Origin: CALKXV01 sp964632495
GTDB lineage: Bacteria > Pseudomonadota > Alphaproteobacteria > Rhodobacterales > Rhodobacteraceae
Direction of reading: 5' to 3'
Assembly: GCA_964632495.1 (NCBI GenBank)
Contig: CAZWDS010000002.1
Coordinates: 1-64,000, forward strand
DNA: 64,000 nucleotides
Below are positions 19,101 to 26,825 of this stretch, piece after piece. A program made the translations under genes and the position numbers. Within the stretch, counting starts at the first letter, position 1, and each line of letters opens with the position of its first letter. Below the pieces are notes generated by a model. That model searched no databases. It worked only from the letters and a program-made list of their open reading frames with translations, and was not told the DNA's origin.

Positions 19101-19678
19101 ACGACACGATGACATTGGCGCAACTTCAGCAAACCGCAGAACAGAAAGGCGGCTCGGTCGCGCGTGTCGGTGTCGTTGTGTCTGGCGTGCAAGAACGAAA
19201 ATCCGGCCGGGGCACACGTTACTTCAGGTTGAACGCATCCGATCCGACAGGGCAGTTAAGCGGTCTTGTCCTTTTTCCAGAAGACTTTGACGCCACCCGC
19301 AAAGTGTTTGAGGAAACGTCCCAGGTTCTGATGTCCATCGAAGGTCGCGTGAACGAAGGCCAGTACGATCCCATGGCGCGATCGGTGATGCCAATCGAAG
19401 GTCTGGTCGCCACAGGCGCCACGGCTGGCCTGAACGTGATGATCGACACAGCCGAGGCCGCCGCCACCATCCAATCGGTTCTGGCCCGCTACAAAGACGA
19501 CGGTGCGATCAAATCCAAGGGCCCCATCCGGATCACTGCTCTGTCCGTGCCTCTGCCCAATGACGCCACCCAAGATGTGCCAATCGACATTGGTGAAGAC
19601 TGGCCCGTGTCACCACAGATCAAAGGCGCCCTGAAATCCTTGCCCGGTGTCGTCGCCGTCGAAGACCTCGTCAACTGA
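16196..19678 (+). CDS. dnaE: DNA polymerase III alpha subunit
   Basis: The replicative polymerase catalytic subunit, 1160 residues, the normal length for DnaE1. The N-terminal PHP domain starts with HLRLHTEYSLLEGA. Catalytic acids are in PDFDIDF (Asp403, Asp405) and KFDFLGLK (Asp559), matching the E. coli triad. GPGRGSGAGSLVAYAL marks the palm/fingers. Helix-hairpin-helix and OB segments follow, and a QVSLFGE sequence near residue 915-922 resembles a clamp-binding motif (QxSLF). ATG 16196 gives the standard N-terminus. It appears monocistronic; a dispersed hairpin repeat follows the stop. Confidence 0.97.
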   Translation: MSSNSGFVHLRLHTEYSLLEGAVRLKKLPGLCESAGMPAVAVTDTNNMFAALEFSVGAISAGIQPIVGCQIDLAYEVAGPGEKAIPPAPLVLLAQDRAGYQSLMKLNSCLYLRDADWPHVTIDELASHAEGLICLSGGPDGPIGRLCRAGHRPKAEALMTKLSQMFPDRLYVELQRHPTEAGALPEAERLSERPAIEMAYAMNLPLVATNDVYFPKPDMYEAHDALICIAEGAYVDQQADRRRLTQQHYFKTPAEMTALFADLREAIENTLDMARRCAYGAERCDPILPKFADDEIEELRRQAKAGLDARLAVIEPAGPREDYDKRLEFELGIIEGMGFPGYFLIVADFIKWAKDHDIPVGPGRGSGAGSLVAYALTITDLDPLRYSLLFERFLNPERVSMPDFDIDFCMDRREEVIRYVQEKYGSDKVGQIITFGALLSKAAVRDVGRVLQMPYGQVDRLSKLIPVEGVKPVSIEKALSDEPRLREEAKAEEVVARLLDYGQQVEGLLRNASTHAAGVVIGDRPLDELVPLYRDPRSETPATQFNMKWVEQAGLVKFDFLGLKTLTVIQNALELLKERGIEIDIGQIPLDDEPTYDLYAAAKTVAVFQVESSGMMDALRRMKPNCIEDIVALVALYRPGPMENIPQYCDVKNKRAEREKLHPLIDHILDETQGIIVYQEQVMEIAQVMAGYTLGGADLLRRAMGKKIQEAMDAERPKFIEGSNANGVDEKKALEVCNLLDKFANYGFNKSHAAAYAVVSYQTAWLKANHPVEFMAGVMNCDLHQTEKLSIYAEEVRRGLDIEIVPPCVNRSLARFSVDDGKLVYALGALKNVGVEAMGLIIDARAADDNKPFVNLFDLARRVDLKKIGKRPLEMLARSGAFDQLDQNRRRVFQSLDQLTAYSAAIFEQKTSNQVSLFGEAGDDLPEPRLSPVDDWLPNERLAEEMTAIGFYLSGHPLDDYAVALARRNDTMTLAQLQQTAEQKGGSVARVGVVVSGVQERKSGRGTRYFRLNASDPTGQLSGLVLFPEDFDATRKVFEETSQVLMSIEGRVNEGQYDPMARSVMPIEGLVATGATAGLNVMIDTAEAAATIQSVLARYKDDGAIKSKGPIRITALSVPLPNDATQDVPIDIGEDWPVSPQIKGALKSLPGVVAVEDLVN

Positions 19679-19680
19679 CC

Positions 19681-19740
19681 CAAGGTCCTTCATCTCTTTG
19701 ATAAATACGCAAATTGAAAAATAGGGCGCGCCGAAGGCGC
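19681..19740 (+). repeat. Dispersed repeat family II, copy 1
   Basis: Core TTCATCTCTTT-GAT-AAATACGC at 19689-19710, followed by a hairpin (GGCGCGCCGAAGGCGC type). It lies between the convergent 3' ends of dnaE and the flavin reductase gene. Other copies are at 37317 and 59130. Confidence 0.6.
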
Positions 19741-19745
19741 TCCGC

Positions 19746-20234
19746 CTAGTTGGAAAAGCCACCCAAGGAACCGCCTGCAAAGACCAGTGGCTTGCCATCC
19801 TTGGCCGCCGCCGCTTCCACCTTGCCCACGACGATCGAATGGTCGCCGCCGTCGTGCACACCATAGCGACTACATTCGAAATGAGCCAAACATCCCAGGA
19901 TCAACGGCGCACCGCCCTCGCAGGTTGACACTTCCAGCCCCTCAAAATTCAACCCGTCTTTTGAAAACTGCTGGCAGGTGTCTTCCTGCTCGGCCCCCAA
20001 AACATGAACCACGAAGCGCTCTGCCTCGACAAAGGCCCGATGGCGCGACGAGGACTTTGCCGGTGACCACAAAACCAATGGCGGGTCCATCGAGACACTG
20101 GCAAAACTATTCGCGGTCATCCCCAATGGGCCCAGATCAGACTGGCAGGTCACCACCGTTACACCGGTCGCATAACGCCCAAGAGCGGCGCGAAAGCTGT
20201 GAGCGGTGTCGGGGCCGGGGACAAAACGGTTCAT
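19746..20234 (-). CDS. Flavin reductase family protein
   Basis: A 162-residue FMN-binding split-barrel reductase (flavin_Reduct/HpaC-like): RYATGVTVVTCQ, GMTANSFASVSMDPPLVLW and the C-terminal HDGGDHSIVVGKVEA are family hallmarks. It should supply reduced FMN to a two-component monooxygenase. The SsuD-like enzyme in the same operon is the obvious partner. Its ATG overlaps the stop of the aldo/keto reductase (TGATG). Confidence 0.9.
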   Translation of the reverse strand: MNRFVPGPDTAHSFRAALGRYATGVTVVTCQSDLGPLGMTANSFASVSMDPPLVLWSPAKSSSRHRAFVEAERFVVHVLGAEQEDTCQQFSKDGLNFEGLEVSTCEGGAPLILGCLAHFECSRYGVHDGGDHSIVVGKVEAAAAKDGKPLVFAGGSLGGFSN

Positions 20235-21124
20235 CAGGCCACTTCGCGCCCAAGGGCGGCGGTGTACAATTCGAACCAGGTCTCGCGGTCCATTCCCACC
20301 TTCAAAGCATCACTGATCGCTGCGATCCGGTCCAAACGGTTGGTGCCCAGAACGGGCAGGATGCGCGCGGGATGGGCCAATAGCCACGCGATGGCCACAG
20401 CCGCTTCGTCCACGCCATTGGTCAGGGCGACTTTGGACACCGCCGTGCGCAATTCACTGCCGCTGGCAAAAAGCGAACCACCGCCAAGGGGTGACCAAGC
20501 CATGGGCGCAATCTTGCGCTCTTGCAAAAACGCCAGATCGCCGTTGGTGAACGGGTTGTGCTCGGCCAAAGACATCTCGATCTGGTTGGTGACCAGCGGT
20601 GTCGACATGGCCGACTGCAACAAGGTCCAGTCCCAAGGGCGGAAGTTCGACACGCCAACACTGCGCACCTTCCCCGAAGCCACGGCGTCATCCAACGCAC
20701 GCCCGGTTTTTTCGGCGTCCATCAAGGGATCGGGGCGGTGAATAAGCAGCAAGTCGATGTGGTCAATCGCCATCTCGGACAGAGACGCCTCGATAGACCG
20801 CGCGATATGCGCCGCCGAGGTGTCATAGTGTTTGACCCGCGCCCCCTCATAGCGTCCCACTGGGGCCACGATATCGCACTTGGTCACGATCTCTAACTGA
20901 TCACGCAGCCCCGAGTTGTCGCGAAAACACGCGCCCAGCAACGCTTCCGCCGTATAGCCACCATAGATGTCGGCCTGATCGATCGTCGTGATGCCCTGTG
21001 CCAGACAGGCGTCGATCTTGGCGCGGATGTGAGACGGCGAGGTGTCGCTGTCATCGCCCACACGCCACATGCCGTAGACCAAACGGCTAAACTCAATTCC
21101 AGATGCAATTTCAACGCGTTCCAT
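20234..21124 (-). CDS. Aldo/keto reductase (YdhF-like; resembles SmoB)
   Basis: A 296-residue NADPH-dependent carbonyl reductase. The catalytic tetrad is Asp49, Tyr54, Lys82 and His129 (TTIDQADIYGGY, EIVTKC, LLLIHRPDPL). VGVSNFRPWD and the C-terminal AWLLAHPARILPVLGTNRLDRI belong to the YdhF subgroup. From memory it is strikingly like SmoB, the aldehyde reductase of the Agrobacterium sulfoquinovose monooxygenase pathway; this needs alignment. It overlaps the monooxygenase stop by one base (TAATG), so the three genes form a tightly coupled operon. Confidence 0.88.
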   Translation of the reverse strand: MERVEIASGIEFSRLVYGMWRVGDDSDTSPSHIRAKIDACLAQGITTIDQADIYGGYTAEALLGACFRDNSGLRDQLEIVTKCDIVAPVGRYEGARVKHYDTSAAHIARSIEASLSEMAIDHIDLLLIHRPDPLMDAEKTGRALDDAVASGKVRSVGVSNFRPWDWTLLQSAMSTPLVTNQIEMSLAEHNPFTNGDLAFLQERKIAPMAWSPLGGGSLFASGSELRTAVSKVALTNGVDEAAVAIAWLLAHPARILPVLGTNRLDRIAAISDALKVGMDRETWFELYTAALGREVA

Positions 21125-22281
21125 TATTTTCTCTCTCCCACGCCCAAGGGCGTTGCGGGTGTATCAGCGGGCACGCGGCCATAGGCTTGGGGCAGCGAGC
21201 AGGTTTTCAAATGTGGCAATACACGCGAACCAAAGTGTTTGCATTCGTCAATATGCGGATAGCCCGAGAAGATGAACGCGCGGATACCCATTTTCTGATA
21301 GGCCTCGATTTCGGTAAGCACCTGATCGGTCGACCCCACCAGTGCAGCACCACAGCCCGAACGTGCGCGGCCAATCCCGGTCCACAGGTGTTGTTCAACA
21401 TAACCGAACTGATCCGCCAATTCGCGGGCCCGCGCTTGGTGGCTGACCCCAAGGGACGCGCTGTCGTGGGCGCGGTTGCGGATCAATTGCCCGTATTCGT
21501 CGTCCAGCTTTGAGACGATAAAATCCGCATACTCTCGCGCCTCAGCCTCGGTGTCGCGCACGATCATATGAACGCGCAACCCGTAATCCAACGTCCGGTC
21601 ATAGCGTTCGGCCACCGCGTTCACCGCTGTCATCCGCTCGGCAATCTGCTCTTTCGGCTCGGGCCACATCAGGTAGACGTCGCAATGCTGCCCGCAAAGC
21701 TCCAACGCCTGCGGGGAATAGCCGCCGAAGTACATCAACGGCCCGCCGTTTTGTTGATAAGGCCGCGCCGGGTCGGTCGGGACGTTTTCGAAGTTATAGA
21801 TTTCGCCCTGATAGGTGATTTCGTCCTGCGTCCAGGCTTGCTTCAAAATCTCGACCACTTCGCGCGAGCGTTGATACCGATAGCCGCTGTCCGCTTTTTC
21901 GCCCGGAAAATCCGAGGAAATGATGTTGATTGTCAGACGACCCTTCATCATGTGATCCAGCGTCGCGATGGTGCGCGCCAGCATGATGGGCTGCATTTCA
22001 CCACAGCGCACAGCCGCCAACATGTTGATCTTGCTTGTCAAAGGGGCCGCGCCCGCCACAAAGCTTAGCGTGTCTTGGCCCACCTGAAACGACGAAGGGC
22101 ACAGGATGTTGCGAAACCCTTGGGCTTCGGCTTCTAAAACGATGTCGCGGCAATGCTCCCAACTGGATCGAAGCGCCCCATCCGGCACGCCCAAGAACTG
22201 ATAGTCGTCCGAGCAAAGCGCGGAAAACCAACTGACCTCCAATGCATCAAGATCGAGCGAGGTGATGGGGACAACGGTCAT
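21124..22281 (-). CDS. LLM-class FMN-dependent monooxygenase, SsuD (alkanesulfonate monooxygenase) family
   Basis: A 385-residue TIM-barrel flavin monooxygenase. ATG 22281 is preferred because a GAGGA site precedes it and an upstream start at 22341 would sit inside the divergent operator. SsuD-like blocks are visible: the YFGGYSPQALELCGQHCDVYLMW region, GLRVHMIVRDT, LWTGIGRARSGCGAALVGS and FSGYPHIDECKHFG. Such enzymes use FMNH2 and oxygen to cleave C-S bonds of sulfonates. The substrate is not known; an alkyl or sugar sulfonate is likely from the family. It is first in an operon with an aldo/keto reductase and a flavin reductase. Confidence 0.88.
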   Translation of the reverse strand: MTVVPITSLDLDALEVSWFSALCSDDYQFLGVPDGALRSSWEHCRDIVLEAEAQGFRNILCPSSFQVGQDTLSFVAGAAPLTSKINMLAAVRCGEMQPIMLARTIATLDHMMKGRLTINIISSDFPGEKADSGYRYQRSREVVEILKQAWTQDEITYQGEIYNFENVPTDPARPYQQNGGPLMYFGGYSPQALELCGQHCDVYLMWPEPKEQIAERMTAVNAVAERYDRTLDYGLRVHMIVRDTEAEAREYADFIVSKLDDEYGQLIRNRAHDSASLGVSHQARARELADQFGYVEQHLWTGIGRARSGCGAALVGSTDQVLTEIEAYQKMGIRAFIFSGYPHIDECKHFGSRVLPHLKTCSLPQAYGRVPADTPATPLGVGERK

Positions 22282-22333
22282 AAGGATCCTCGGGGTGGTG
22301 TCACTTTTAACTTGCCTACCATCGGAAACTGAT

Positions 22334-22353
22334 TGCATCAATACTGCATCAAT
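22334..22353. promoter_or_regulatory. Direct-repeat operator in the GntR divergon
   Basis: TGCATCAAT occurs at 22334-22342 and again at 22345-22353, 11 bp apart, about one helical turn on the same DNA face. The site is 14 bases before the GntR start and 53 bases before the monooxygenase start, so binding could control both arms. Confidence 0.5.
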
Positions 22354-22366
22354 TTAAGCGGACCCT

Positions 22367-23071
22367 ATGAAACCCGATCCAACCTCGTTGCCGAAATACG
22401 TCCAGACCTCGGAAATGCTGATCCGCGAGATCGCAGCCGGGCGGTTGCTGGATGGCGAGCGTTTGCCGCCCGAACGGCAGATGGCCAACAACTTGGGCAT
22501 CGCTGTCGGGACCTTGCGCAAAGCGTTGAGCGAATTGGAAAGTCGGGGATTGTTGGAACGCATCCACGGCTCAGGCAACTATATCCGGCAGGTTTCAAGT
22601 GCGTCGGGTGTTTATGCCTTCTTCCGTTTGGAGTTGATCAAAGGCGGGGGCCTACCCACAGCCCAGGTGATCGACGTGGCCCGCACGGTCAAACCGCCAG
22701 ATTTGCCCGCATTAGGGCACTCAAAAGACGCGCACAGGATTCGCCGTCGGCGTTTGTTGTCGGGCACCCCGGTCGCGCTGGAAGAGATCTGGCTGGACGG
22801 GGCTTGGGCCGATCACCTTCGGCCCGAAACCATGTCGGAATCGCTCTACCTTTTTTACCGCCAATCCCTTGGCCTGTGGATCGGGCGGGCCGAAGATCAC
22901 GTTGGCTTGGACCGCGTCCCCGAATGGGCAGGCGCGCACTTTTCACTGGCATCCGGCGCCATGGCTGGCCATGTAGAGCGTCAAGCATGGGCAAGTGATG
23001 GCGATATCGCCGAATATTCCCGCACATGGTTCGATTCAGACAAGTGCCGCTACGTATCGCGGATGAGATAA
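22367..23071 (+). CDS. GntR-family regulator, HutC/UTRA subgroup
   Basis: A 234-residue transcription factor. The winged helix (about residues 8-75) has the GntR signature LPPERQMANNLGIAVGTLRKALSELESRGLLERIHGSGNY, here noted by its ends LPPERQ and HGSGNY; residues 90-230 fit a UTRA effector domain. It probably represses both arms of the divergon and responds to a pathway intermediate. It is the first gene of a rightward operon; the Gfo/Idh gene starts 8 bases after its stop. Confidence 0.9.
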   Translation: MKPDPTSLPKYVQTSEMLIREIAAGRLLDGERLPPERQMANNLGIAVGTLRKALSELESRGLLERIHGSGNYIRQVSSASGVYAFFRLELIKGGGLPTAQVIDVARTVKPPDLPALGHSKDAHRIRRRRLLSGTPVALEEIWLDGAWADHLRPETMSESLYLFYRQSLGLWIGRAEDHVGLDRVPEWAGAHFSLASGAMAGHVERQAWASDGDIAEYSRTWFDSDKCRYVSRMR

Positions 23072-23079
23072 GGGTGAGA

Positions 23080-24210
23080 ATGTTGGATATTGTAAACTAC
23101 GGACTCATCGGATGCGGCATGATGGGGCAGGAACATCTGCGCAATATCGCACTTTTGCCCGGCACCCGCGTGGCCGCAATCTTCGAGCCGAACCAGATCA
23201 TGGCCGATGCCGCCAAGGCAATTGCGCCGAATGCAAAGATGTGTGGCTCGATCGCGGAACTGCTTGAAGTGAAGGGGCTTGATTGCCTTGTGATCGTCTC
23301 GCCCAACCACATGCATGTGGCGCAATTCAGCGAAATCGCCGCAACCCGGCCCTTGCCCATGTTGATCGAAAAGCCGCTTTATACCCGGCACGAGGATGCC
23401 GCCATTCTGGCCGATCTGGATGCCAGCTATGGCGCACCCGTCTGGGTCGGGATGGAATACCGCTATATGCCCCCGGTCCAGACGTTTATCGAACAGGCAA
23501 GCGATGCAACGGGTGGCATTTCGATGCTGACAATCCGCGAACACCGGTTTCCCTTCCTTGAAAAGGTTGGCGACTGGAACCGGTTCAATCGCAACACCGG
23601 CGGAACTCTGGTTGAAAAGTGCTGCCACTTCTTCGACCTGATGCGGTTCATTCTACAAGACGAGCCTGTCCGCGTGATGGCCAGCGCAGGCCAAGACGTG
23701 AACCACTTGAACGAAACCTACGACGGCGAAGTCCCCGACATCTGGGACGGTGCCTTTGTGATCGTGGAATTTGCAGGCGGTGCGCGGGCAATGCTGGAAC
23801 TGTGCATGTACGCCGAAGGCTCGGCCTTTCAGGAAGAAATCACCGGTGTCGGGCCGACCGGCAAGATCGAAGCCAAAGTGCCGGGTCCCGGCCGCTTCTG
23901 GCCCACGCATTTGGGCGAGCCGCCCGTCTCCCAAGTCATCGTGTCACCCCGAAGCCCGAAGGGGCCGCAAATGGTCGAAATTCCCGTGGACCCAAAGCTG
24001 CAAACGGCTGGCGATCACAACGGTTCGACCTTCTATCAACACGTGCGCTTTTTGGACGTCGTGCGCGGCAACCACACGCCCGAGGTCACTTTGCTGGACG
24101 GGATGCGCGCGGTCGAAATGGGGCTGGCCGCACAGCAATCCGCGGCGATCGGCGCAGCGGTTGAATTGGCCCACAATGGCGTGACCAAGCGCTCAGCTGT
24201 CGCAGAATGA
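23080..24210 (+). CDS. Gfo/Idh/MocA family oxidoreductase
   Basis: NAD(P)-dependent dehydrogenase of 376 residues. ATG 23080 is used because the Rossmann motif GLIGCGMMGQEH starts at residue 8 and AAGGGTGAG precedes it; a longer frame to 23026 overlaps the GntR gene. The conserved EKP is at residues 97-99, and the HFFDLMRF helix supplies the catalytic-region His. The substrate is probably a sugar, polyol or sugar acid. Operon partners are the GntR regulator and the FAD/GcvT protein. Confidence 0.85.
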   Translation: MLDIVNYGLIGCGMMGQEHLRNIALLPGTRVAAIFEPNQIMADAAKAIAPNAKMCGSIAELLEVKGLDCLVIVSPNHMHVAQFSEIAATRPLPMLIEKPLYTRHEDAAILADLDASYGAPVWVGMEYRYMPPVQTFIEQASDATGGISMLTIREHRFPFLEKVGDWNRFNRNTGGTLVEKCCHFFDLMRFILQDEPVRVMASAGQDVNHLNETYDGEVPDIWDGAFVIVEFAGGARAMLELCMYAEGSAFQEEITGVGPTGKIEAKVPGPGRFWPTHLGEPPVSQVIVSPRSPKGPQMVEIPVDPKLQTAGDHNGSTFYQHVRFLDVVRGNHTPEVTLLDGMRAVEMGLAAQQSAAIGAAVELAHNGVTKRSAVAE

Positions 24211-24270
24211 CGTGCCCGCTGCGACCCGCTTTGAAAGGCTGAGACCACTAAGACTGCTTGGAGAACCTGT

Positions 24271-26691
24271 ATGAAGAGTCACACACGCGTGGTCGTCATC
24301 GGTGGCGGGGTCGTCGGATGTTCGGTGCTTTACCATCTGACCAAGCTTGGTTGGTCGGACGTGATGCTGATCGAACGCTCGGAACTGACCAGTGGGTCGA
24401 CCTGGCACGCGGCGGGCGGCTTTCACACGCTGAACGGCGACACCAATATGGCGGCGCTGCAAGGCTATACCATCGGTCTTTACGCCGAACTTGAAAAGCT
24501 GACCGGCATGTCCTGCGGTTTGCATCACGTCGGCGGTCTGACCTTGGCCGACACACCCGAACGTCTGGATATGCTGAAGGCGGAACGCGCCAAGCATCGG
24601 TATATGGGGTTAGAAACCCGCATTCTTGGCCCCGATGAAATTCTCGAAATGGCGGATTTCGTCAACGTTGACGGGGTTTTAGGTGCGCTTTACGACCCGC
24701 TTGATGGGCACCTTGATCCCGCAGGCACAACGCATGCTTATGCCAAGGCTGCTCGCATGGGCGGGGCCGAAATCGTCACCCACACCCGTGTTCTGGAAAC
24801 CAATGCCCGCCCCGATGGCAGTTGGGATGTGGTGACCGAACAGGGCACGGTTGTTGCCGAACATGTCGTCAATGCCGGCGGTCTTTGGGCGCGTGAAGTG
24901 GCCGCGATGACCGGTATCTATTTGCCGCTGGTGCCGATGGCGCATCAATATCTGGTCACCGAAGACGTGCCGGAAATCGCAAATCGCGACGCGGAAATTC
25001 CCCATGTCATGGATCCGGGCGGCGAAAGTTATCTACGACAAGAGGGCAAGGGATTTGTCATCGGGTTCTATGAACAACCTTGCGAGCCATGGGCCGTTGA
25101 CGGCACGCCTTGGGATTTCGGACACGAATTGCTGAACGATCATTTCGAGAAAATCGAAGCCTCGGTCGAGTTTGCCTATCGCCGCTTCCCGGTTCTGGAA
25201 CGCGCGGGCATCAAAAGCGTGATCCACGGACCTTTTACCTTCGCGCCCGATGGCAATCCTTTGGTCGGTCCTGTGCCGGGGCTTCGGAATTATTGGTCTG
25301 CGGCCGCCGTGATGGCCGGGTTCAGTCAGGGCGGCGGCGTGGGGCTGACCCTTGCGCAATGGATGATCAACGGCGAGCCCGAAATCGACCCGCGTGCCAT
25401 GGATGTCGCGCGTTTCGGCGATTGGACAACACCCGGTTACACCGTGCCGAAGGTGATCGAGAATTATCAGCGCCGTTTTTCGGTGTCTTACCCCAACGAA
25501 GAATTGCCCGCCGCGCGCCCGTTTCGAACCACGCCGATGTACAACACGTGGAAAGACTTAGGCGCGGTGTTCGGGGCGCAATTCGGTTTGGAAGTGCCCA
25601 ACTATTTCGCGCGTCCGGGCGAGCCTGATTTCGAAACACCCAGCTTCCGCCGCTCTAACGCATGGGAACCAACCCGTCGCGAAGTGTTTCAGGTGCGCGA
25701 GAAAGTCGGCATCAACGAAGTCCACAACTTCAGCAAATTTCGGGTGACGGGGCAGGGCGCTCGAGCCTGGCTTGACCGCGTCATGGCAGGGCGCATTCCG
25801 CGCGAAGGGAAGGTGTCACTCACCCCGATGCTGTCAGAAACCGGTCGCATGATCGGAGATTTCACCGTGTCCTGTTGGCAAGATGGCACATTCTATCTGA
25901 CAGCCAGCTACGGCAGCCAAGCCTATCATATGCGATGGTTCGAAACGCATCTGGACGCACAAAGCGATGTGCAAATTGAAAATCTGTCCGACCAGCGCAC
26001 CGGCTTTCAGATTGCCGGCCCGGATGCGCGGCACGTTTTACAGGCAGCGACATCAGCGGATGTCTCGAACAAGGCATTCCCCTTTCTGTCAGCACGGCAA
26101 CTGACCGTTGGAATGGCGCGATGCGATGTGCAGCGTGTCAGCTATACAGGCGATCTGGGCTACGAGATATATTGTGACCTGCCGTCGCAACACCATCTAT
26201 GGGCTGTCCTGAAAGAGGCCGGTTTGGGATACGATATGCAGCCCTTCGGCATGCGGGCCATGATGTCCCTCAGGTTGGATCGCTTCTTTGGGTCTTGGTA
26301 CCGAGAGTATTCTCCGGACTATACGGCGGCAGAAACCGGGATGGACCGATTCATCTCTTTTGGCAAAGACACAGATTTCATCGGACGCATCGCTGCGGAA
26401 AGGGAGCGCGACCGAGGCGCGAAGCGTCAGTTGGTGGCCTTTGAAGTGGATGCCCTTGATGCCGATGTCGTGGGCTGGGAGCCGATCTGGCACGCCGACA
26501 AGGTCATCGGGTTCTGCACGTCTGGCGGTTATTCACATTGGACAGACCGGTCGATGGCGTTCGGCCTTGTGCCAACGGACCTGAATGAAGAAGATCTTGC
26601 CGTCGAGATCGAGATCTTGGGGGAAAGACGACCTGCTCAAAAGATGTCGCAACCTGTGTTTGATCCCAAAAACCTTCGGCTACGCGGATAA
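24271..26691 (+). CDS. FAD-dependent oxidoreductase with C-terminal GcvT domain (dimethylglycine/sarcosine dehydrogenase-like)
   Basis: An 806-residue flavoprotein. Residues 1-370 are a DAO fold with GGGVVG (11-16) and Trp45-His46 in SGSTWHAAGG, where His46 matches the covalent-FAD histidine of dimethylglycine and sarcosine dehydrogenases. Residues about 430-800 are an aminomethyltransferase (GcvT) pair that would pass the released one-carbon unit to tetrahydrofolate (TGDLGYEIY, GMRAMMSLRLDRFFGSW). It should oxidatively demethylate an N-methylated amine. ATG 24271 is 60 bases after the preceding gene. A family I repeat follows the stop. Confidence 0.87.
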   Translation: MKSHTRVVVIGGGVVGCSVLYHLTKLGWSDVMLIERSELTSGSTWHAAGGFHTLNGDTNMAALQGYTIGLYAELEKLTGMSCGLHHVGGLTLADTPERLDMLKAERAKHRYMGLETRILGPDEILEMADFVNVDGVLGALYDPLDGHLDPAGTTHAYAKAARMGGAEIVTHTRVLETNARPDGSWDVVTEQGTVVAEHVVNAGGLWAREVAAMTGIYLPLVPMAHQYLVTEDVPEIANRDAEIPHVMDPGGESYLRQEGKGFVIGFYEQPCEPWAVDGTPWDFGHELLNDHFEKIEASVEFAYRRFPVLERAGIKSVIHGPFTFAPDGNPLVGPVPGLRNYWSAAAVMAGFSQGGGVGLTLAQWMINGEPEIDPRAMDVARFGDWTTPGYTVPKVIENYQRRFSVSYPNEELPAARPFRTTPMYNTWKDLGAVFGAQFGLEVPNYFARPGEPDFETPSFRRSNAWEPTRREVFQVREKVGINEVHNFSKFRVTGQGARAWLDRVMAGRIPREGKVSLTPMLSETGRMIGDFTVSCWQDGTFYLTASYGSQAYHMRWFETHLDAQSDVQIENLSDQRTGFQIAGPDARHVLQAATSADVSNKAFPFLSARQLTVGMARCDVQRVSYTGDLGYEIYCDLPSQHHLWAVLKEAGLGYDMQPFGMRAMMSLRLDRFFGSWYREYSPDYTAAETGMDRFISFGKDTDFIGRIAAERERDRGAKRQLVAFEVDALDADVVGWEPIWHADKVIGFCTSGGYSHWTDRSMAFGLVPTDLNEEDLAVEIEILGERRPAQKMSQPVFDPKNLRLRG

Positions 26692-26749
26692 CAGACGGAT
26701 CCGTCTGTGCGATTGACCGTAACTCCAGACAATTCGATTAAAATTGCCG

Positions 26750-26810
26750 TTCTTCTTGGTGAAAATATGCCGGGGGAATTGGCCCAAAGGGCCAAGGGGG
26801 CAGAGCCCCA
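26750..26810 (+). repeat. Dispersed repeat family I, copy A
   Basis: TTCTTCTTGGTGAAAATATG leads into GCCGGGGGAA and two hairpins: TTGGCCCAAAGGGCCAA (26779-26795) and GGGGCAGAGCCCC. It lies between the convergent ends of the flavoprotein and radical SAM genes. Other copies are at 31770, 37251 and 44481. Confidence 0.7.
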
Positions 26811-26825
26811 GCGACGCGGCCTGCG

